Shown here in pieces: positions 46,107 to 56,077 of a stretch of DNA of 64,000 bases. Position 1 is the first letter of the stretch, and each line of letters starts with the position of its first letter. The stretch spans positions 62,001 to 126,000 of the forward strand of contig NZ_FNBL01000007.1 in assembly GCF_900102315.1 (NCBI RefSeq), given 5' to 3'. The DNA comes from Celeribacter baekdonensis. GTDB lineage: Bacteria; Pseudomonadota; Alphaproteobacteria; Rhodobacterales; Rhodobacteraceae. Both the position numbers and the translations under genes were made by a program. The notes beneath the pieces are model-generated. The model was not told the DNA's origin. It did not search any database and saw only the letters and a program-made list of their open reading frames with translations.

Positions 46107-46346
46107 AGGGTTTACCCTTTTGAATGAACAGGCCCCATGGGTGGCGCTATGCCTTGGGGCTGTCAACGGTTTCGGAGTGATTTATGAGGCAGATGCGCCA
46201 GTTTGGCGCGGAAATGTGCCGGATTGGGCACGGATGAACGGACGTCAAAGACGCGTTAGCGTCGACGTCGGGGCGTGGAGATATATGTGGTCACGGTGTT
46301 CATGCGCCGGGTTTTCCGGCAAATCGCCCGCCAAGTCAAAGCAAAT

Positions 46347-46372
46347 CTTAGGTCGCGGGTTTATTTCGCGGG
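46347..46372. repeat. imperfect 13-base tandem duplication over a stop codon
   Basis: CTTAGGTCGCGGG (46347-46359) and TTTATTTCGCGGG (46360-46372) match at 10 of 13 positions. The stop codon (46361-46363, minus) of the protease gene lies in the right copy. This is the weakest case of the pattern. Confidence 0.45.
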
Positions 46373-47188
46373 CAGAAATTTGGCATTGCCAACGCTTTGC
46401 GTGCTGCCACCGCCCACAGAAATGCGTTTAACCACCACGGGTTTGGCCGCAACTTGCGCCGCGCCCAAGGCGATTTGGCGTTTGAGCGCCGCAACCCGAT
46501 CACTCAGCGCCATACCAAACCCGACCCTGCGCCCGTCCCGCACCCCCATGGAGGAGACGACAGAGACAATCGCGGGCCGTACCCCGTCATAGGCAAACAC
46601 CGGCGCGCCGGAGGAGCCAAAGGTGATGTCACAATCGAAACTGTAAATATCTTGCGAGAAATCAATCACATGGCATTCGCGCTGAATCGAAAGCGCATCA
46701 TTGCGGCCCTGCCCGTAAGAGGCGACCATCAATTCGCCGCGCGGCTTAGACGTCCGGTGAATGGGGAAAGGCGCGGCTTGGGCGCGGGCAATCGGCGAGG
46801 CCAGTTGGATCAGCGCCACATCGCGGCGAATATTGCCCGCCGTCACATTGTCGGTGATGTCATAGCCGGGCGTCACGGCCACGGCGATCCCGCGCGAGGC
46901 GGCAACATAATCGCCATTGCGCAGCCCGGCGCGAAAGGTGATTTGATCCGCCGCATAGGGTTGGTTTTTGCCATCCACCACACAATGCGCCGCCGTCAGA
47001 ACCAGATCCGGCGCAATCAACGCGCCCGAACAGGTCGAGCGACGCGCCACATCCAGCCGTCCAACGCCCTCCCAACCGATCAATTCGGCGCGACGATCCG
47101 CGCTGTCCAATTCGCTGGGCAGGCTATCGGCGGCAAATGCGCCAAACGAAAGCAGGGACAGGATAACGGTAGAAAGGAAACGGACCAT
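46361..47188 (-). CDS. exported trypsin-like serine protease
   Basis: A 275-residue protein with a signal peptide (STVILSLLSFGAFAAD, cleaved near residue 20). The chymotrypsin-fold triad is complete: His in LTAAHCV, Asp in RRDVALIQL, Ser in FGSSGAP. Cys residues (STCSG, AAHC, RECH, FDCD) allow disulfides. It is probably periplasmic or secreted, with unknown substrate. The ATG at 47188 starts the signal peptide. Confidence 0.9.
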   Translation of the reverse strand: MVRFLSTVILSLLSFGAFAADSLPSELDSADRRAELIGWEGVGRLDVARRSTCSGALIAPDLVLTAAHCVVDGKNQPYAADQITFRAGLRNGDYVAASRGIAVAVTPGYDITDNVTAGNIRRDVALIQLASPIARAQAAPFPIHRTSKPRGELMVASYGQGRNDALSIQRECHVIDFSQDIYSFDCDITFGSSGAPVFAYDGVRPAIVSVVSSMGVRDGRRVGFGMALSDRVAALKRQIALGAAQVAAKPVVVKRISVGGGSTQSVGNAKFLPAK

Positions 47189-47250
47189 GGCACACCTTAA
47201 GAAGACAGTGCCATGGTATATAAATGGTGAATTAGGCCAAAATTTGGCGC

Positions 47251-48063
47251 TTAGGATTTCAGTTTCGTGCCGCGTTTGAACAAGACCCAGCAGGTGAAAA
47301 TCAGTGCCGCCGTCACGATGCTCATCACCACAAGGCCAAGCCATGGTGAGCTGTCCGAACGGCCAATGATACCAAACCGCACCCCATCAATCAGGTAAAA
47401 TACCGGGTTGAGATGGGTGATGACGCGAAACCACTGCGGCAAGCTTTCGACCGAATAGAAGGTGCCGGAGAGGAAGGACAGCGGCGTGATGATGAAATTG
47501 GTGATCGCGGCCATTTGGTCGAATTTCTGCGATACGACCCCGGCCAAAATGCCCAAAGCCCCCAGAAACAGCGCCCCCAGCGTGATGAATGCGAGGGTAA
47601 AAAACGGATGCGCCAGACCAAGCCCGACGACAAGCGCCATGCCCAACCAGATCGCCAGAGCGACGAACAGCCCGCGCGCCAATCCCCCGGCCAGATAGCC
47701 CAAGACCAATTCAATCGGCGAAAGCGGTGGCATCAAGGTGTCGACAATATTGCCCTGAACCTTTGAGATCACAATCGAGGAAGAGGTGTTGGCAAAGGCG
47801 TTTTGGATCACGGTCATGGTCAAGATGCCAGGAGCGAGGAAATGCACGAAGGGCACCCCCATGACGTCCCCGCGCGATGGGCCGATGGCGAGGGAGAAAA
47901 TCGTCAAGAACAGCGCAGCCGTCATCAGTGGCGCCAAAAGCGTTTGGGTCCAGACGGTGGTGAAACGGCGCACTTCGCGCATCGCCAGTGTGTACAGGCC
48001 AAGCCAATTGACCCGCCCAAACCGCCGCACACCCATTTGCACCTCATTATGTGCCATTTCCAT
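47251..48063 (-). CDS. ABC-2 type transporter permease
   Basis: A 270-residue protein with six hydrophobic segments. Features of the ABC-2 (NodJ/YadH-like) permease family are present, such as FLAPGILTMTVIQNAF and a C-terminal HLNPVFYLIDGVRFG. GGGAG is seven bases before the ATG at 48063. It has no ATPase of its own here. A paralogous permease at 50138-50899 with its ATPase lies on the other strand beyond gcrA. Whether the two permeases share that ATPase is unknown. Confidence 0.88.
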   Translation of the reverse strand: MEMAHNEVQMGVRRFGRVNWLGLYTLAMREVRRFTTVWTQTLLAPLMTAALFLTIFSLAIGPSRGDVMGVPFVHFLAPGILTMTVIQNAFANTSSSIVISKVQGNIVDTLMPPLSPIELVLGYLAGGLARGLFVALAIWLGMALVVGLGLAHPFFTLAFITLGALFLGALGILAGVVSQKFDQMAAITNFIITPLSFLSGTFYSVESLPQWFRVITHLNPVFYLIDGVRFGIIGRSDSSPWLGLVVMSIVTAALIFTCWVLFKRGTKLKS

Positions 48064-48294
48064 TGCCGCTCTCCCTTGCTATAACCCGTTTTGCCCCAAA
48101 GGACGCCGCGTGTGGAAACCCGTATTACGATTTCCGCCCGCGCCCGCTTGTAACCGCAAGCGGTGTGTTTAAAATAGGGGTCAACACGAATTCTCAAGCG
48201 GTCCTGCCTGCAAACGGGTTGTGCAGGGGCGCTTTTCGCGGTTTGGCTGTGCCGAAAGGCCACCATATGCCGCAAGACAACCGAAGGAAGCATC

Positions 48295-48885
48295 ATGTCC
48301 TGGACCGATGAGCGCGTCGAAACTTTGAAAAAAATGTGGGGGGAGGGTCAATCCGCCTCACAAATCGCCAAGGAGCTTGGCGGTGTGACGCGCAACGCGG
48401 TGATCGGCAAGGTCCACCGTTTGGGCCTCTCGAACCGTGCGGGCACGACGGGTGCTGCGGCCAAACCGGCGGCGGCAAGCCCGGCCCCCAAACCCAAACC
48501 CGCGCCCAAGCCCAAGCCCGAACTCAAAACCAAGGCGGACGCGCCCGAGGACAAAGAGATCGAGCCCGCAGCAGAGCCCGCGCCCAAACCGATGAGTGCG
48601 GCGCGTCGTCAGATCATTCCGGCGGGGCAGCCCTTGCCGCCACAACCCTCGGCCAATGAAATCCCTGCCGAGGCATTGGCGAAAGTCAGCGAAGTCGAGA
48701 AAAAGGCCAAGCGGATTTCCGTGATGGAATTGACCGAGAAGACCTGCAAATGGCCGATCGGCGATCCGGCAACCGAGGATTTTTGGTTCTGCGGCCTGCC
48801 CTCTCAGGCGGGCAAACCCTATTGTGAGGCACATGTGGGCGTGGCGTTTCAGCCGATGTCATCGCGTCGCGACCGCCGCCGCTAA
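48295..48885 (+). CDS. gcrA: GcrA family cell cycle regulator
   Basis: A 196-residue protein with the typical N-terminal DNA-binding segment (MSWTDERVETLKKMWGEG, then ITRNAVIGKVHR-type helix-turn-helix). A Pro/Ala/Lys-rich linker (about 55-95) follows, then a conserved C-terminal part with CKWPIGDP and FCGLP. GcrA works with sigma-70 RNA polymerase at GANTC-methylated promoters. AAGGAAG precedes the ATG. I found no convincing GANTC cluster in its own leader. Confidence 0.95.
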   Translation: MSWTDERVETLKKMWGEGQSASQIAKELGGVTRNAVIGKVHRLGLSNRAGTTGAAAKPAAASPAPKPKPAPKPKPELKTKADAPEDKEIEPAAEPAPKPMSAARRQIIPAGQPLPPQPSANEIPAEALAKVSEVEKKAKRISVMELTEKTCKWPIGDPATEDFWFCGLPSQAGKPYCEAHVGVAFQPMSSRRDRRR

Positions 48886-48916
48886 CGCGGTGCAACCTCT
48901 TGAAACACGTTATTAA

Positions 48917-49056
48917 AGCGTCACGACTATAACCTGAGATAGGGGAAAGGCGTGACGCTGCCAGACATATCAATGTTGTGGGCGTTCCGCCATAAACCCG
49001 TGAAACAGGTTTATGGCGGAACGCTTTAAAGAGCCGTTTCAAACAGACGGCTCTTT
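48917..49056 (+). ncRNA. three-hairpin structured region, candidate small RNA or leader
   Basis: Three stems lie in a row in the 329-base spacer between gcrA and the ABC ATPase gene. AGCGTCACG (48917-48925) pairs with CGTGACGCT (48951-48959). GCGTTCCGCCATAAACC (48982-48998) pairs perfectly with 49008-49024, a 17-base stem. AAAGAGCCGT (49028-49037) pairs with ACGGCTCTTT (49047-49056), ending like a terminator in TTTAT. The strand is assumed from the final T-run. I do not recognise a known riboswitch class. Expression is untested. Confidence 0.5.
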
Positions 49057-49214
49057 ATGTATTTATGTGACAAAGGCCGCCCAGTTTTTTGGCCCACATG
49101 CATGGCACAACGATCATGGCTGTGCGTTTTAGACCACCGCACCCTGCCACTCTGCGCGCTTGCTTCACTGAGAACACCCCCTATTTAGAGAGCACCCCAA
49201 TAAAGAGGACCGAC

Positions 49215-50141
49215 ATGGCAGCCATCATCTCCATTCGCGATCTGAAGAAATCCTATGACAACGGCTTTGAAGCGCTCAAAGGCGTGTCTTTAGACATTGA
49301 AAAAGGCGAAATTATTGCTCTTCTTGGCCCCAATGGCGCGGGCAAAACCACGTTGATCGGCGCGGTCTGTGGGCTGGTCACGATCTCTTCGGGACAGGCC
49401 TTGGTCGGTGGGTTTGACGTGGCCAAAGAGCCGCGCCGCGCCCGCCGTTTGATTGGATTGGTGCCGCAAGAACTGGCGCTCGATCTGTTTGAGACTGTGT
49501 GGAATTCGGTGCGGTTTACACGCGGGTTGTTTGGCCTGCCCCGCGATGATTCCCATATCGAAAATGTCCTCAAATCCCTGTCGCTTTGGGATAAAAAAGA
49601 CAATCAATGCAAAGAGTTGTCTGGTGGTATGAAACGCCGGGTGATGATCGCCAAGGCGCTCAGTCACAATCCCGAAGTGTTGTTTTTGGACGAACCGACG
49701 GCAGGCGTTGATGTCAATCTGCGCCGCGACATGTGGAAAGTGGTCGGCGATCTGCGCAACACTGGCGTGACCGTGATTTTGACCACACATTATATCGAAG
49801 AGGCCGAAGAAATGGCCGACCGCGTGGCGGTGATCAACAAAGGGTCGATCCTTTTGGTCGAGGACAAAACCCAGTTGATGCAAAGCTTTGGTCGCAAGGT
49901 TTTGACACTGGATTTAGGCGCACCGCTCGTAACCCTGCCCGAAAGCCTCGCCGATTATGATTTGACCCGCTCCGAGGACGGAAAACAGCTGTCCTATGCC
50001 TATGACACCCGCGAGGCGCGCACCGGGATCACCCGGCTGATCACCGATCTGGCCGCCGAGGGCATTCATGTGCGCGATCTCGACAGCACAAAAAGCAGCC
50101 TTGAGGATGTGTTCCTTGATCTGGTGGAGGAAAAGGCATGA
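49215..50141 (+). CDS. ABC transporter ATP-binding protein
   Basis: A 308-residue ATPase. Walker A is GPNGAGKTT near residue 39, signature LSGGMKRRV, Walker [13 protein letters not shown]. The C-terminal ~80 residues are the extension seen in ABC-2 exporter ATPases. AGAGGA precedes the ATG at 49215. It overlaps the permease gene by four bases, so the two form one exporter. The cargo is unknown. Confidence 0.94.
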   Translation: MAAIISIRDLKKSYDNGFEALKGVSLDIEKGEIIALLGPNGAGKTTLIGAVCGLVTISSGQALVGGFDVAKEPRRARRLIGLVPQELALDLFETVWNSVRFTRGLFGLPRDDSHIENVLKSLSLWDKKDNQCKELSGGMKRRVMIAKALSHNPEVLFLDEPTAGVDVNLRRDMWKVVGDLRNTGVTVILTTHYIEEAEEMADRVAVINKGSILLVEDKTQLMQSFGRKVLTLDLGAPLVTLPESLADYDLTRSEDGKQLSYAYDTREARTGITRLITDLAAEGIHVRDLDSTKSSLEDVFLDLVEEKA

Positions 50142-50899
50142 ACTGGCGCGCGATTGGTGCAATTTACCGCTTTGAAATGACGCGGTTTTTCCGCACCATC
50201 TATCAATCCATTCTCAGCCCGGTTCTGTCCACCGTGCTCTATTTCGTGGTCTTTGGCGCGGCCATCGGCGGGCGGATCGACACGGTCGAAGGCATCGCCT
50301 ACGGTGCCTTCATTGTCCCCGGTCTGGTGATGTTGTCGGTGCTACAACAGTCCATTTCCAACGCCTCTTTCGGCATTTATTTCCCGAAATTCACCGGCAC
50401 GATCTTTGAACTTTTCTCCGCCCCTGTGTCATTTTTCGAAATCGTCATGGGCTTTGTCGGCGCGGCGGCGACCAAGAGCTTGTTTGTCGCGGTGCTGATC
50501 ATTGCCACCTCCTTTGTCTTTGTCGATCTCCACATCATCCATCCGATTTGGGCCATGGTGTTTTTGATTCTGACGGCGCTGAGTTTCTCGCTTTTGGGCT
50601 TTATCTTGGGCATCTGGGCGAAAAGTTTTGAACAGCTCAACATCGTGCCAATGTTGGTGGTCACGCCTTTGGTCTTCCTCGGCGGCGCGTTTTATTCCGC
50701 CGCGATGTTGCCGGGGATTTGGCAGGTCGTGGTGAAATTCAACCCGGTTCTGTACCTGATCTCAGGCTTTCGCTGGGCGTTTTTCGACGTCGCGGATGTA
50801 CCTGTGACCCTCTCCTTGGCGGCGATCACGGTGTTTTTGGCACTCTGCCTTGCGGTGATCGGGTGGATTTTCAAAACCGGATGGCGGCTTAAATCCTAA
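50138..50899 (+). CDS. ABC-2 type transporter permease
   Basis: A 253-residue, six-helix permease. It contains [16 protein letters not shown] and [17 protein letters not shown], the same pattern as the permease at 47251-48063, with which it is clearly paralogous. Its start overlaps the ATPase stop by four bases, giving a complete exporter of ATPase plus permease. The substrate is not evident. Confidence 0.92.
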   Translation: MNWRAIGAIYRFEMTRFFRTIYQSILSPVLSTVLYFVVFGAAIGGRIDTVEGIAYGAFIVPGLVMLSVLQQSISNASFGIYFPKFTGTIFELFSAPVSFFEIVMGFVGAAATKSLFVAVLIIATSFVFVDLHIIHPIWAMVFLILTALSFSLLGFILGIWAKSFEQLNIVPMLVVTPLVFLGGAFYSAAMLPGIWQVVVKFNPVLYLISGFRWAFFDVADVPVTLSLAAITVFLALCLAVIGWIFKTGWRLKS

Positions 50900-51066
50900 A
50901 TTCAGCGGACAGTTGGTTGGTATTTGCACAGCTATCCGCAAATACCCGCCGATGATCGTTCGTCTGTGCACAAATTCTGTTTGACCCTGTGGAATTGTGT
51001 AAACTCCACGGGCGCTTAGATTTGCTGCATCGCAACACAAACAACCCTTATCAAAGAGAGTTTCGT

Positions 51067-51642
51067 ATGAAATCTATCCTGTTGTCCTCCGCCCTGATCC
51101 TTGGCCTTGGCGCTGCGGCTTCCGCAGAGCCGGTGAAATACGTGCTCGACGCCTCGCACAGCCAAATCGTGTTCACCTATGAGCACTTGGGTTTTTCGAC
51201 CACCACGGGCGTGTTTTCGGGCTTTGACGGCGAAATCATGTTTGACGCCGAAGACGCCGCCGCCTCCTCTGTCACCGTCGCCTTCCCGACCGACAGCCTT
51301 TACACCGGCTGGGCCGAACGCACTGCACACTTCCTGACCGACGATTTCTTTGGCGCAGAAGCCAACCCGACGATTTCCTTCACCTCCACCGGGATCGAAG
51401 TGACCGGCGAAACCGAAGGCAAAATCACCGGCGATCTGACCATCAACGGCATCACCAAATCGGTGGTTTTGGACGCGGAAGTGACTCAAATGGGCGATCA
51501 CCCGATGGCCGGCAAGCCTTGGGTTGGCTTTGAGGCCGAGACCTCCGTGCTGCGCTCCGACTTCGACATGGGCATGTACACGCCCTATATCTCTGACGAA
51601 GTTCAGATCGAAATTTCCATCGAGGCGATGCAGGCCGAATAA
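51067..51642 (+). CDS. exported YceI family protein
   Basis: A 191-residue periplasmic lipocalin-like protein with a signal peptide ending at ASA-E. It has the YceI pattern YVLDASHSQIVFTYEHLGFS, TAHFLTDDFF and ITGDLTINGITKSV. The family binds long isoprenoids such as polyprenyl pyrophosphate or quinones. AGAGAG precedes the ATG. A b561 cytochrome fused to a second YceI domain is encoded next to it in convergent orientation, supporting a quinone or redox link. Confidence 0.93.
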   Translation: MKSILLSSALILGLGAAASAEPVKYVLDASHSQIVFTYEHLGFSTTTGVFSGFDGEIMFDAEDAAASSVTVAFPTDSLYTGWAERTAHFLTDDFFGAEANPTISFTSTGIEVTGETEGKITGDLTINGITKSVVLDAEVTQMGDHPMAGKPWVGFEAETSVLRSDFDMGMYTPYISDEVQIEISIEAMQAE

Positions 51643-51671
51643 GCCGCTCTCCCAACGCCACAGACATAAAG

Positions 51672-51704
51672 AAGGCCGCTGGAACGATCTCCAGCGGCCT
51701 TTTC
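51672..51704. terminator. bidirectional terminator between converging YceI genes
   Basis: AAGGCCGCTGGA (51672-51683) pairs perfectly with TCCAGCGGCCTT (51690-51701) around ACGATC. TTTTCT follows on plus, and CTTCTTTAT on minus. Confidence 0.88.
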
Positions 51705-51725
51705 TATTGCGCCGAAACGCCCCGC

Positions 51726-52949
51726 TTAGGGCGCGCGGGTCGCGGTCAGACTGACATCCACGGTGACAGTATATCCCACGGTTGATTCGTCCGCATACCC
51801 CGCGCCCATGCCGAAATCACGACGATCCAAGGTGGTTTGTCCCGTCATTGTCGCCGTATCCCCCGCAAGATCCAAGGTGAAATCGAGCGCCACAGGCACA
51901 GTTTGCCCGACCAATGTCAGCGTGCCCGCCACCTGATGGTCTGGCCCGGCCCCAGTGCGGGTGATCGGTCCGGCAAAGGTGGCGGAGGCATAGGTCGCGG
52001 TGTTGAAAAACTCCGGCCCCTGCGCCTGTGCGGTGACCGACCCAAGAGTGAGCGAGGTCGTGTCGATGGTCACAGACACCTCCCCCGTGCCCGCGTCCGG
52101 GTCATAGGCAATGGCGGCGGACCAAGTGGCAAAGCGGCCCTCGACACCCGCCCCCATTTGCATGACGGCGATCCCCAGACTGCCGTCTTGCACCGTCCAA
52201 ATCGGCAAGTCAGAGGTGGGAACTGCGGCGGTTTCGACGGGTGCGCTGGCGGGCATTTGTGCCGCTTCGGCCTCCGGCATCGGCGGCTTCGGCCCAAAGA
52301 CCGCAAAGCCAATCACCCCGGCCCAAAGCACAAGTGCAACCAACGGCGGCACGGCATGGGATGTGGTGGCCCGCTCACCCGGCGTTCCGGCATCGCGGCC
52401 CCGGAGCATCCGCGCCAAAACACCATCGCGTTCGATCACCGCATGTTTGAGCGCCCCCGCGATATGCAGGCCGACGGTCAGGTAGATCACCAAAGCCGAC
52501 AGCCCATGCACCGCGCCCGCCGTATGGGCGAGGGCTTCGGATTTAACGACGAAAGGCAGGTTTTGCCCAAAAGGCCAAAGGATCGGAGCAAAGCCGATCT
52601 CAGAAGAATGGATCACCCAGCCGGACAGGGGCATGACGATGATCGCACCATAAAGCGCCCAATGGATGACCTCGGCCAAAAGCGTCTCAGCCCGGCGCGC
52701 AGGATGCACCGGCACCGGGCGCGGCTGGATCACGGCCCAAAGGATGCGCAAGATGGCGAGAAACAAAACACTGACGCCGATGGTTTTATGTACGGAATAG
52801 AGGGTTTTAAGGGTCTCGGCCGTGTCCGCCGTACGTGGGATGTTTTCGCCGATCAGGCCCAGCGCCAGATCGGTCAGGATCAAAAGCGCGATGACCCAGT
52901 GAAACAAACGGGCGATCAGCCCGTAGCGGGTGTCGGTGTTGGCCAGCAT
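51726..52949 (-). CDS. cytochrome b561 fused to a YceI domain
   Basis: A 407-residue fusion. Residues about 1-180 form a four-helix cytochrome b561 with heme-ligand candidates in ARLFHWVIA, YSVHKTIG and AVHGLSALVIYLTVGLHIAG. A fifth hydrophobic segment lies near 205-222. The C-terminal ~170 residues form a YceI domain placed on the periplasmic side. The b561 part probably oxidises quinol or passes electrons, and the YceI part may bind the isoprenoid substrate. This joins in one chain what is often encoded as two genes. AAGG precedes the start. Confidence 0.92.
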   Translation of the reverse strand: MLANTDTRYGLIARLFHWVIALLILTDLALGLIGENIPRTADTAETLKTLYSVHKTIGVSVLFLAILRILWAVIQPRPVPVHPARRAETLLAEVIHWALYGAIIVMPLSGWVIHSSEIGFAPILWPFGQNLPFVVKSEALAHTAGAVHGLSALVIYLTVGLHIAGALKHAVIERDGVLARMLRGRDAGTPGERATTSHAVPPLVALVLWAGVIGFAVFGPKPPMPEAEAAQMPASAPVETAAVPTSDLPIWTVQDGSLGIAVMQMGAGVEGRFATWSAAIAYDPDAGTGEVSVTIDTTSLTLGSVTAQAQGPEFFNTATYASATFAGPITRTGAGPDHQVAGTLTLVGQTVPVALDFTLDLAGDTATMTGQTTLDRRDFGMGAGYADESTVGYTVTVDVSLTATRAP

Positions 52950-53085
52950 TGTGAAACCTTGTATTGGAGAGGAGGCATTTGGCCCAGTCTACGTCAAGCG
53001 GCACGTCAAGGCACCCAATTTGGCCGCACAGAATTTGTGCGAGGACGCGCGAGTGGGGCCTGGGTGACGCAGCAACATGGCGCGA

Positions 53086-53113
53086 CAAAAAGGGCGCCGC
53101 AACGGACGCCCTT
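53086..53113 (-). terminator. terminator after the FadL-type gene (minus)
   Basis: On minus, AAGGGCG (53107-53113) pairs with CGCCCTT (53090-53096) around a ten-base loop, followed by TTTTG. Confidence 0.75.
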
Positions 53114-53133
53114 CTCTCAGGTTTCGAGCATGA

Positions 53134-54402
53134 TCAAAAGCTGCGGGTCCAGCCGATCGAAGCGGAGAGTTGGCTCATGTTCAAATCAACCGTGCCACCC
53201 GTTGGTCCCAATGGGGTCATTTCCGGGCCTGAGACGGTGTTTTTCGGCACATAGGAGACCGAAAAATCAATCCGGTCGCGTGCGTTTATCTGACGCGATC
53301 CACCGACCGTAAAATGATCCTCGACCACACCGGGAGCCAGGATGCCAAAGGTCACATCATCCGCGCCCACCGGGTTCGCCGCATGGGCATAGCCCACACG
53401 CCATGTCATATCCGGCGAGGCCTTCCATTCCGCTCCCAAACGGATCACCTCGACATCCTCCCAACCAAAGCCCGCGCCACCATCGGCACCAAGCGCGCCT
53501 GCGGACATGGGATTGGCCACGGCGGGCACATCGGAGTAAAAGATTTTCTGGTAATCCAGCAGCAAGGCCAGATCAGAGGTCGGTTGATACGCCAAGCCAA
53601 TAGCGACCGTGGGCGGAATGTCAAAATCACCACCACCCTCAAACAGCCCGGCGTATTTGTCAAACTCGGACATGTTGAATTTCGTTTGCGCCGAAAGGCC
53701 GAGGGTCAATTGATCGCTCACCTCATATTGCAAACCAACGCGCAGGCCGAGGCCGGTGGAATAGTCATAACCATTGTCGGTGAGCGCGGTTGGATCGACG
53801 GAAATGCCGGAAAACGCCGCAAGCCCCTTGGCCTCAAATGCCTGTACCGCCAAAGTCGGCGCGATGCCATAAGACAGCCGCCCGAGCTTTTGCGCATAGG
53901 TGACCGAAACGAAAAGCTGGGTCAAATCCACGCCCGAAGCCCCGCCGCAAAACACCCCCGTGCCGCCGCCACAATTGGCATTGGGCACGGCATCATAGCT
54001 TGTGTTCATTCCGCCATTGCCATAGGCGGCAAAGTTGACCACCGCGCCGTTGGACAGCGGCAGGTTATAGGCGGCATTGGGGACGGGGAAAAACGATTTG
54101 CCGCTGTCGATGGTGCCGGAGGGGACAAAGCCCGTGCTGTCTCCTGTAAATCCACGGCTTGGCGAAAACGCCTGAAGGCCAAGGCTCATTTCCCGGCCCA
54201 CAGTGGCGACACTCGCCGGGTTGATCGCGCCGGACATGGCGTCTTGAGAATAGCCCACACCTGCGCCCGCAACACCGCGTTGGGCGGGGCCATAGCCCAG
54301 TGCAAAATAACCTTCGGTGGCGCTGGCGGTTTGGGGCAAAGCACTGGCCATCAGGCACAGCACGACGGGTCCCGCAAAACGGGTTTGGTCTTTGACGAAC
54401 AT
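53134..54402 (-). CDS. outer membrane transport protein, OmpP1/FadL family
   Basis: A 422-residue predicted beta-barrel. The signal peptide ends at ASA-T, and the mature protein starts EGYFALGYGPAQRGVAGAG, then DAMSGAINPAS, the N-terminal hatch pattern of FadL/TodX proteins. The C-terminus ends in an aromatic residue (WTRSF), typical of outer membrane proteins. It probably takes up hydrophobic compounds such as fatty acids or aromatics. GGAGG precedes the ATG at 54402. Confidence 0.9.
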   Translation of the reverse strand: MFVKDQTRFAGPVVLCLMASALPQTASATEGYFALGYGPAQRGVAGAGVGYSQDAMSGAINPASVATVGREMSLGLQAFSPSRGFTGDSTGFVPSGTIDSGKSFFPVPNAAYNLPLSNGAVVNFAAYGNGGMNTSYDAVPNANCGGGTGVFCGGASGVDLTQLFVSVTYAQKLGRLSYGIAPTLAVQAFEAKGLAAFSGISVDPTALTDNGYDYSTGLGLRVGLQYEVSDQLTLGLSAQTKFNMSEFDKYAGLFEGGGDFDIPPTVAIGLAYQPTSDLALLLDYQKIFYSDVPAVANPMSAGALGADGGAGFGWEDVEVIRLGAEWKASPDMTWRVGYAHAANPVGADDVTFGILAPGVVEDHFTVGGSRQINARDRIDFSVSYVPKNTVSGPEMTPLGPTGGTVDLNMSQLSASIGWTRSF

Positions 54403-54651
54403 TCTTTCCCTCCATTGTTTTCGGGGATGCGACCGCACTCCTCCTTGCGGCGTGATCGCGCCCGAATTCGCGTCACGCGAACATCTCGCGACGCTGTGCA
54501 TATTATTTATGGGATCACAGTGCTGTGATCTCCATAAACTTATGCGAATATTTATAACCATGCGACAAAATTTTCCGCCGCGTAGCAGCGCAAGGCACGC
54601 CGCAACGCAACAGGGCTTTTCCGATCATCCCGTTCGGAGTATATCGCGAGG

Positions 54652-56073
54652 ATGAGTCAGAACCCGCCAAACCTCCGCCCCGATCTTGCGCCCAAAGCGC
54701 AATTTGACACTGTCGCTCGCCCCGAGGACCGCAATGGCCAGCCCACGATTGGGATGGTCTCCTTGGGCTGTCCCAAAGCCTTGGTCGACAGCGAACGCAT
54801 CCTGACGCGCCTGCGCGCCGAAGGCTATCAAATCAGCGCCGATTACGCCGGGGCCGATGCGGTGATTGTGAACACCTGCGGGTTCTTGGATTCGGCCAAA
54901 GCCGAGAGTTTGGAAGCCATCGGTGAGGCCTTGCAGGAAAACGGCAAGGTCATCGTCACCGGCTGTCTGGGCGCCGAGCCTGACTATATCACCGGGGTCC
55001 ATCCGAAAGTTTTGGCCGTCACCGGTCCGCATCAATATGAACAGGTTTTGGATGCCGTCCACGGCGCCGTGCCGCCCTCCCCCGATCCGTTCATCGACCT
55101 TCTGCCTGCTTCTGGCGTGAGCCTGACCCCGCGCCACTACAGCTATTTGAAAATTTCCGAAGGCTGCAACCACGCCTGTAAATTCTGCATCATCCCGGAC
55201 ATGCGCGGCAAATTGGCCTCGCGTCCGGTCCATGCGGTGTTGCGTGAGGCGGAGAAATTGGTCGAGGCGGGCGTCAAAGAACTCTTGGTGATCTCACAGG
55301 ATACCTCGGCTTACGGTTTGGATCGTCGCTATTCGACCCACCCATGGAAAGACCGCGAGGTGCGCAGCCACATCACCGATCTGGCGCGCGAGCTTGGCCA
55401 ATTGGCCTCCGCCGATGAGCTTTGGGTCCGGCTGCATTACGTCTACCCCTACCCGCATGTGCGCGAGTTGATCCCTTTGATGGCCGATGCGGGCAATGCG
55501 GTGCTGCCCTACCTCGACATCCCGTTCCAACACGGCCACCCGGATGTTTTGAAACGCATGGCGCGCCCTGCGGCCTCGGCCAAGGTTCTGGACGAAATCG
55601 CCGCCTGGCGCGGCATGTGCCCGGACATCACGTTGCGGTCCACATTTATCGTCGGCTACCCCGGCGAGACCGAGGCGGAATTTGAGTATCTGCTCGACTG
55701 GTTGGACGAGGCGCAATTGGACCGGGTCGGGTGTTTTCAATACGAAAACGTCTCGGGCGCACGCTCGAACGCCCTGCCCGATCATGTGGCCCCCGAGGTC
55801 AAACAAGAGCGTTGGGACCGGTTCATGGAACGCGCCCAAGCGATTTCCGAGGCCAAATTGGCGGCCAAAGTCGGGCAGCGGATGCAGGTCATCGTGGACG
55901 ACATCGACGAAGACGGCATCGCCACCTGCCGCACCAAAGCGGACGCGCCGGAGATTGATGGCAACCTGTTTATTGACGCGGGGACTGAGGGGGTGAGTGT
56001 TGGGGATTTGGTGACTGTTGAGGTGGATGAGGCTGGGGAGTATGATTTGTGGGGAAACTTGCTGAAAAGGTAG
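54652..56073 (+). CDS. rimO: ribosomal protein S12 methylthiotransferase RimO
   Basis: A 473-residue radical-SAM enzyme that methylthiolates an Asp of ribosomal protein S12. The N-terminal UPF0004 domain has [12 protein letters not shown] and [10 protein letters not shown]. The radical-SAM cluster is [10 protein letters not shown], and a TRAM domain ends the protein. The last ~27 codons (from about 55990) switch to G-rich, T-ending codons unlike the rest of the gene, right before an AT-rich acquired gene. The protein sequence there still fits the family. Confidence 0.95.
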   Translation: MSQNPPNLRPDLAPKAQFDTVARPEDRNGQPTIGMVSLGCPKALVDSERILTRLRAEGYQISADYAGADAVIVNTCGFLDSAKAESLEAIGEALQENGKVIVTGCLGAEPDYITGVHPKVLAVTGPHQYEQVLDAVHGAVPPSPDPFIDLLPASGVSLTPRHYSYLKISEGCNHACKFCIIPDMRGKLASRPVHAVLREAEKLVEAGVKELLVISQDTSAYGLDRRYSTHPWKDREVRSHITDLARELGQLASADELWVRLHYVYPYPHVRELIPLMADAGNAVLPYLDIPFQHGHPDVLKRMARPAASAKVLDEIAAWRGMCPDITLRSTFIVGYPGETEAEFEYLLDWLDEAQLDRVGCFQYENVSGARSNALPDHVAPEVKQERWDRFMERAQAISEAKLAAKVGQRMQVIVDDIDEDGIATCRTKADAPEIDGNLFIDAGTEGVSVGDLVTVEVDEAGEYDLWGNLLKR

Positions 56074-56077
56074 ACTA

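Noticed and set aside
53314-54528. Long plus frame antisense to the FadL-type gene
   Set aside because: The barrel protein has a signal peptide and terminal aromatic residue. The antisense product is Arg/His-rich and featureless.
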